Origin: Mollicutes bacterium Phil14
GTDB lineage: Bacteria > Bacillota_I > Bacilli_A > ML615J-28 > CAG-698
Direction of reading: 5' to 3'
Length of the DNA: 36,414 nt
Assembly: GCA_001940985.1 (NCBI GenBank)
Contig: MSHB01000019.1
Span: 1 to 36,414, forward strand
A model generated the notes under the pieces. The model was not told the DNA's origin, did not search any database, and was given only the letters and a program-made list of their open reading frames with translations. How positions within the stretch are numbered: the stretch's first letter is position 1; every line of letters begins with the position of its first letter. Position numbers and translations under genes: made by a program. Below are positions 33,149 to 36,414 of this stretch, piece by piece.

Positions 33149-34586
33149 ATAGATAGTTTACAATATCTTCGCCAAGTCTAGCACCTATTGGTAAACCTCC
33201 CATATATGTTTGCCAGTATGTTATGAAAAACATATTTTTAACACCTTTTATTCTAGGTGATATTTTTCTTAACGTTCCATTCTTTTTGAAAACAAATCCC
33301 ATATACGAACCATGATAGGTATTGAAGTAATTATTATATGTCATAGGTGTCCATGAATCAATAACTTCAAAATGGTTTTTTAATTCTGGGAACTTATTTA
33401 CAACTGCATTTGTTAATTCATTAACAGTTTTTTCTTTTTGTTTTTTATATTCTTCTTTATCGTTTCTATATAGTTCTTGCCAATATTCTATATCTTTCAT
33501 ATTTTGAACAATGAAAAGTTGAACAACTTTTTTATCTTTGTTTTGATATAAGTATGGATAATCTTTTATTAATAATCTATTTATTTCTTCTTTACCAACT
33601 TTTATTGGTTCTACCTCAATACAAGTTGCTTCTTGAACAAATGGTATATTTTTATCTACTAAAAATGCTACATGAAAACTAGAAATAGTTTTGTTATTTG
33701 TTTTATCTTCAAACTTTTTCTTTAAAGCATTAGGTATATATTTGATACTTATTAATTTAGTGAATAGATGCATCGGATCAGCTGCATATATTAAATAATC
33801 ACCACTTATTTTTTTATCATTTGAAATGATGTATTTGAAATTATCGTTTTGAATTTCAATTTTTTCAACAGCACTATTATAAAATATCTTTCCACCTAAA
33901 CGCGTGAACTCATTAGCGATATTTAATGCAAATTGTTTTGAACCTTTTTCATATACTTTTCCATTACCACTAGCAAAAACAGCATATGCACAAAGTAATG
34001 TGAATGCTGAATAATCACCTGGCAAGTAATCAGTAAATAGTTTTTGTAATAATGGATGATGAAACTTTTTAGCAAGTTCGTTAAGTGAAAGTTTATGATA
34101 GTATAGATATCCATTTAAGTATCCACTTATAGTATTAAATGATGATTTTAAAATACCTTCTTTTTTGTTAGCTTTAATTAACATATCTACAGCTTTAATG
34201 AATTTATCTATTTCTTCAAAGTCGCTTGGTGATAATTTTATCATATCTTCATGAAGTTTTTTTGTATCAGTTAACAAACTAATCTCATCACCATTATAAG
34301 TAGATTTATAAAAATACTTTCCTTGATAAAGATTACTTGTTTCATCAATTGCTCCGAGTCTTTTCCAAAGTTTAAAGCTTTTAGTATGTTGATTTGTTCC
34401 TGTTAACCAGTGCATACAATTGTCAATATAATATCCTTTTCTGACCCATCCAGTACAACAACCACCAGGGAAATCATTCTTTTCATATATTTCAACATCG
34501 TACCCTTTTTTTAATGCGTGAATACCAGCACTTAAACCAGTCACACCTGCCCCAACAATTATTAATTTTTTGTTTTTATTATTCAT
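33147..34586 (-). CDS. Phytoene desaturase/retinol saturase-like FAD oxidoreductase
   Basis: 479 residues on the minus strand. The N-terminal Rossmann motif is KKLIIVGAGVTGLSAGIHALKKGYDVEIYEKND (GxGxxGL...E), then FPGGCCTGWVRKGYYIDNCMHWL, as in CrtI-like carotenoid desaturases and retinol saturases. The C-terminal part GSYMGFVFKKNGTLR and MFFITYWQTYMGGLPIGARLGEDI closes the FAD site. The substrate (isoprenoid or lipid) is unclear; no carotenoid-synthesis neighbours are seen. Ribosome site AGAGGTG is 9 bases before the ATG. Confidence 0.85.
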   Translation of the reverse strand: MNNKNKKLIIVGAGVTGLSAGIHALKKGYDVEIYEKNDFPGGCCTGWVRKGYYIDNCMHWLTGTNQHTKSFKLWKRLGAIDETSNLYQGKYFYKSTYNGDEISLLTDTKKLHEDMIKLSPSDFEEIDKFIKAVDMLIKANKKEGILKSSFNTISGYLNGYLYYHKLSLNELAKKFHHPLLQKLFTDYLPGDYSAFTLLCAYAVFASGNGKVYEKGSKQFALNIANEFTRLGGKIFYNSAVEKIEIQNDNFKYIISNDKKISGDYLIYAADPMHLFTKLISIKYIPNALKKKFEDKTNNKTISSFHVAFLVDKNIPFVQEATCIEVEPIKVGKEEINRLLIKDYPYLYQNKDKKVVQLFIVQNMKDIEYWQELYRNDKEEYKKQKEKTVNELTNAVVNKFPELKNHFEVIDSWTPMTYNNYFNTYHGSYMGFVFKKNGTLRKISPRIKGVKNMFFITYWQTYMGGLPIGARLGEDIVNYL

Positions 34587-34651
34587 CGTTTATACACCTC
34601 TTTATATTATTTGTTTTATAAATGATTTAATACTGATATATTAAAAAAAAC

Positions 34652-34680
34652 TTGAAATTAATGGCATTATATTATATTAT
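34652..34680 (+). promoter_or_regulatory. Sigma-70 promoter of the esterase gene
   Basis: TTGAAA (34652-34657), a 17-base spacer and TATTAT (34675-34680) in the divergent intergenic region. Confidence 0.6.
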
Positions 34681-34704
34681 TATCTAGAAGGAAAAATTAT
34701 TAAT

Positions 34705-35601
34705 ATGAAAAAATATAATATAAATAAGGAAATTAAGATTTTAAGATTTTTTAAATTTTCAATATTCAAATGGATAATACCAATATATAATCTTTTTTTA
34801 TCTATAATTTCCAATAATAAACATACAGATAAAAATGTTATTGTAAGAAAAATTAAGGTAAAATCAATTGATGGAAAGAAAATTAAAGTATATGAGTTTA
34901 TTCCTAAAAAAAGTTGTAATACAACTTCATCAATGCTTTATTTTCATGGGGGAGCATTTTATTTAAAAGCTACTTTTTATCATTATTCATTAGCAAAAAA
35001 GTATGCAACTCTAGGTAATAGGAAAGTGTTTTTTGTTGAATACAGATTGTCTTTAAAAAATAAGTATCCAACTGCAGTATGGGATGCATATTATTCATAT
35101 TTGTTTCTTTTAGAAAATAGTGAAAAGTTAAATATAGATCCTCATGATATTGGAGTAGGTGGAGATAGTGCTGGTGGTAATATTGCTATAAGTTTATCTA
35201 TCTTTTTAAAGGAAAAAGGTTTTGTTTTACCTAAATATCAACTTTTAGTTTATCCGGTTATTGATGATATAGTAACTCAATCTAAAATTGAGTTTGTTGA
35301 TACTCCAATGTGGAATAGTAAATTAAACAAGAAGATGTGGGAGTATTATCTATTAGATAAAAGCATCTACAAATCTCCTTTTGATAATTTGATTAATATT
35401 AGAACGTATATTGAAGTTGCTGAATATGACTGCCTAAAGGATGAAGGAATAAAGTATTATGAGTATTTAAAAGAAAATAATATTAGTGTATATTTAAATG
35501 AAACTTTAGGAACAGTTCATGGTTATGACATTTTATTAAATACACAACTGGCAAAAGAAAATATTAAAAAACGAATAGATTTTATTAAAAATACTAAATA
35601 G
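34705..35601 (+). CDS. Alpha/beta hydrolase, HSL/GDXG esterase family
   Basis: 298 residues. The oxyanion-hole HGGAFYL motif, the nucleophile elbow GDSAGG and the acid EVAEYDCLKDEG plus C-terminal His in GTVHGYD form the catalytic set of hormone-sensitive-lipase-like esterases. The N-terminal helix is hydrophobic (WIIPIYNLFLSII) and may associate with the membrane. Substrates are probably short acyl esters. It is followed closely by an acetyltransferase gene. Confidence 0.88.
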   Translation: MKKYNINKEIKILRFFKFSIFKWIIPIYNLFLSIISNNKHTDKNVIVRKIKVKSIDGKKIKVYEFIPKKSCNTTSSMLYFHGGAFYLKATFYHYSLAKKYATLGNRKVFFVEYRLSLKNKYPTAVWDAYYSYLFLLENSEKLNIDPHDIGVGGDSAGGNIAISLSIFLKEKGFVLPKYQLLVYPVIDDIVTQSKIEFVDTPMWNSKLNKKMWEYYLLDKSIYKSPFDNLINIRTYIEVAEYDCLKDEGIKYYEYLKENNISVYLNETLGTVHGYDILLNTQLAKENIKKRIDFIKNTK

Positions 35602-35610
35602 GTGAAAATG

Positions 35611-36186
35611 ATGATTAGAAAATATTTGAAACAAGATTTTGATAGAGTTAAAGAAATTACATTAAAATACTGGGGCAAAGAAGTTCCAATGACTAAAGAA
35701 TTAGAAACATTTATATATGATTTTTTAGTTAGATATTACTTATATGATAATGAATATACATTTGTAAATGATGATGATAAAGTTAATGCTTTTTTATTAG
35801 CTAATATGAAAAATGATAAAAATGAAGCATTGAATTTCTTTAAAGAAGAAGTAAAGAAATTATCATTTGACGATAGGGAAAATGCTAAAAAGTATTTAGA
35901 TTATATTGAATACAACCATAATAAAGTTTTTTCACATATGGAGAAAAACTCTATATATTTAGGTTTATTAGCCAGTGAAGCAAAAGGGGCAGGTTCAAGA
36001 TTAATTGAAAAGTTAAAAGAAGAAGCAAGAAAGAATAATGTAAAATCTATATATTTATGGACAGATGAAACATGTAATTATAAATATTATGAGAAAAGAG
36101 ATTTTAAATTAATAGAAAAATATGATGTATTTTTGCATACAAAGAAGTTAGAAACTTATGTTTATAAAATAGAATTATATTTGTGA
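35611..36186 (+). CDS. GNAT family N-acetyltransferase
   Basis: 191 residues from ATG 35611, six to seven bases after AGGTG; a GTG at 35602 and ATG at 35608 are in frame but less well placed. The beginning MIRKYLKQDFDRVKEI is typical. The acetyl-CoA loop GLLASEAKGAGSRLIEKLKEEARKNNVKSIYLWTDETCN, with the Ala-Gly-Ser turn, is seen. An insert of about 40 residues precedes it. The substrate is unknown. Confidence 0.8.
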   Translation: MIRKYLKQDFDRVKEITLKYWGKEVPMTKELETFIYDFLVRYYLYDNEYTFVNDDDKVNAFLLANMKNDKNEALNFFKEEVKKLSFDDRENAKKYLDYIEYNHNKVFSHMEKNSIYLGLLASEAKGAGSRLIEKLKEEARKNNVKSIYLWTDETCNYKYYEKRDFKLIEKYDVFLHTKKLETYVYKIELYL

Positions 36187-36216
36187 ATTATTTTGTGAAT
36201 TATTTAAAAAAATTAG

Positions 36217-36245
36217 TTGAAAAAAATGGTAAAATGTAATATGAT
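36217..36245 (+). promoter_or_regulatory. Sigma-70 promoter of the last gene
   Basis: TTGAAA (36217-36222), a 17-base spacer and TATGAT (36240-36245). A small GGGC/GCCC hairpin (near 36262-36277) lies in the leader. Confidence 0.6.
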
Positions 36246-36299
36246 TAAAATGTAGTGAAAGGGCTTTCCAAGGCCCAAGAAAGGTAAGGAGAAAATACA

Positions 36300-36414
36300 A
36301 TGAAAAAATGGATATCATTTATGATGATTTTATTTTTAGCAGTTATTTTTGTTGGTTGTGGTGACAAACCGGATCCAAATCCAAAACCAAATGATCCAAC
36401 AGAAATAAAAGTAA
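36300..36414 (+). CDS. Lipoprotein, N-terminal fragment cut by window end
   Basis: Starts at ATG 36300 behind AAGGAG. Signal peptide MKKWISFMMILFLAVIFVGC with lipobox VGC, then GDKPDPNPKPNDP, a proline-rich linker. The remainder lies beyond the window, so the function cannot be given. Confidence 0.85.
   Translation, partial: MKKWISFMMILFLAVIFVGCGDKPDPNPKPNDPTEIKV

Noticed and set aside
1..36414. Mycoplasma genetic code (TGA as Trp)
   Set aside because: Several well-bounded genes end with TGA overlapping the next start (cas2-csn2, HAD-acetyltransferase), and Trp is encoded by TGG.

Overview
The window is strongly AT-rich bacterial DNA that uses the standard code: TGA ends several genes (csn2, cas2, the HAD hydrolase) and Trp is TGG, which argues against code-4 Mycoplasma. 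Short intergenic gaps, AGGAGG-type ribosome sites, TTGACA/TATAAT promoters and a type II-A CRISPR locus point to a low-GC Bacillota, probably a gut Bacilli/Erysipelotrichia-type or RF39-like lineage. The taxon is an inference.

Left part (1-13216), defence island. After two terminators, one good promoter drives an apparently continuous operon: an AAA ATPase and subtilisin-like protease pair (IetAS type), a 70-residue unknown protein, a CD-NTase, and a membrane beta-barrel effector of the Cap15 type (a short CBASS). The effector's start region carries a 7-A run that puts its first transmembrane helix out of frame. After a 388-base gap comes a two-gene unit, a 925-residue unknown protein and a 1615-residue DUF1998 helicase, resembling Druantia type III (DruH-DruE).

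Middle part (13534-22120), mostly chromosomal housekeeping. It holds an acetyltransferase, an alkylation-repair cluster (P-loop kinase, O6-alkylguanine methyltransferase, 3-methyladenine glycosylase, and an AraC-GyrI regulator broken by a second 7-A frameshift), an ECF sigma factor with a membrane partner and a lipoprotein that share a homologous exported domain, a zinc-knuckle lipoprotein, an MgtC/SapB membrane protein and a flavin-reductase-like protein.

Right-centre (22161-29853), a complete type II-A CRISPR-Cas locus: a leader RNA with a possible attenuator, a tracrRNA on the minus strand with its own promoter and terminator, cas9-cas1-cas2-csn2 with overlapping ends, a short leader ending in ATTTGAG, and 21 repeats with 20 spacers, the last repeat degenerate. 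It is followed by an independently promoted GIY-YIG/DUF2075 ATPase plus MazG-like pair that may be another defence module.

Right end (32022-36414): HAD phosphatase, acetyltransferase, a convergent phytoene-desaturase-like oxidoreductase, an HSL-type esterase, another acetyltransferase and the start of a lipoprotein gene. No tRNA, rRNA, insertion sequence or prophage structural gene was recognised.
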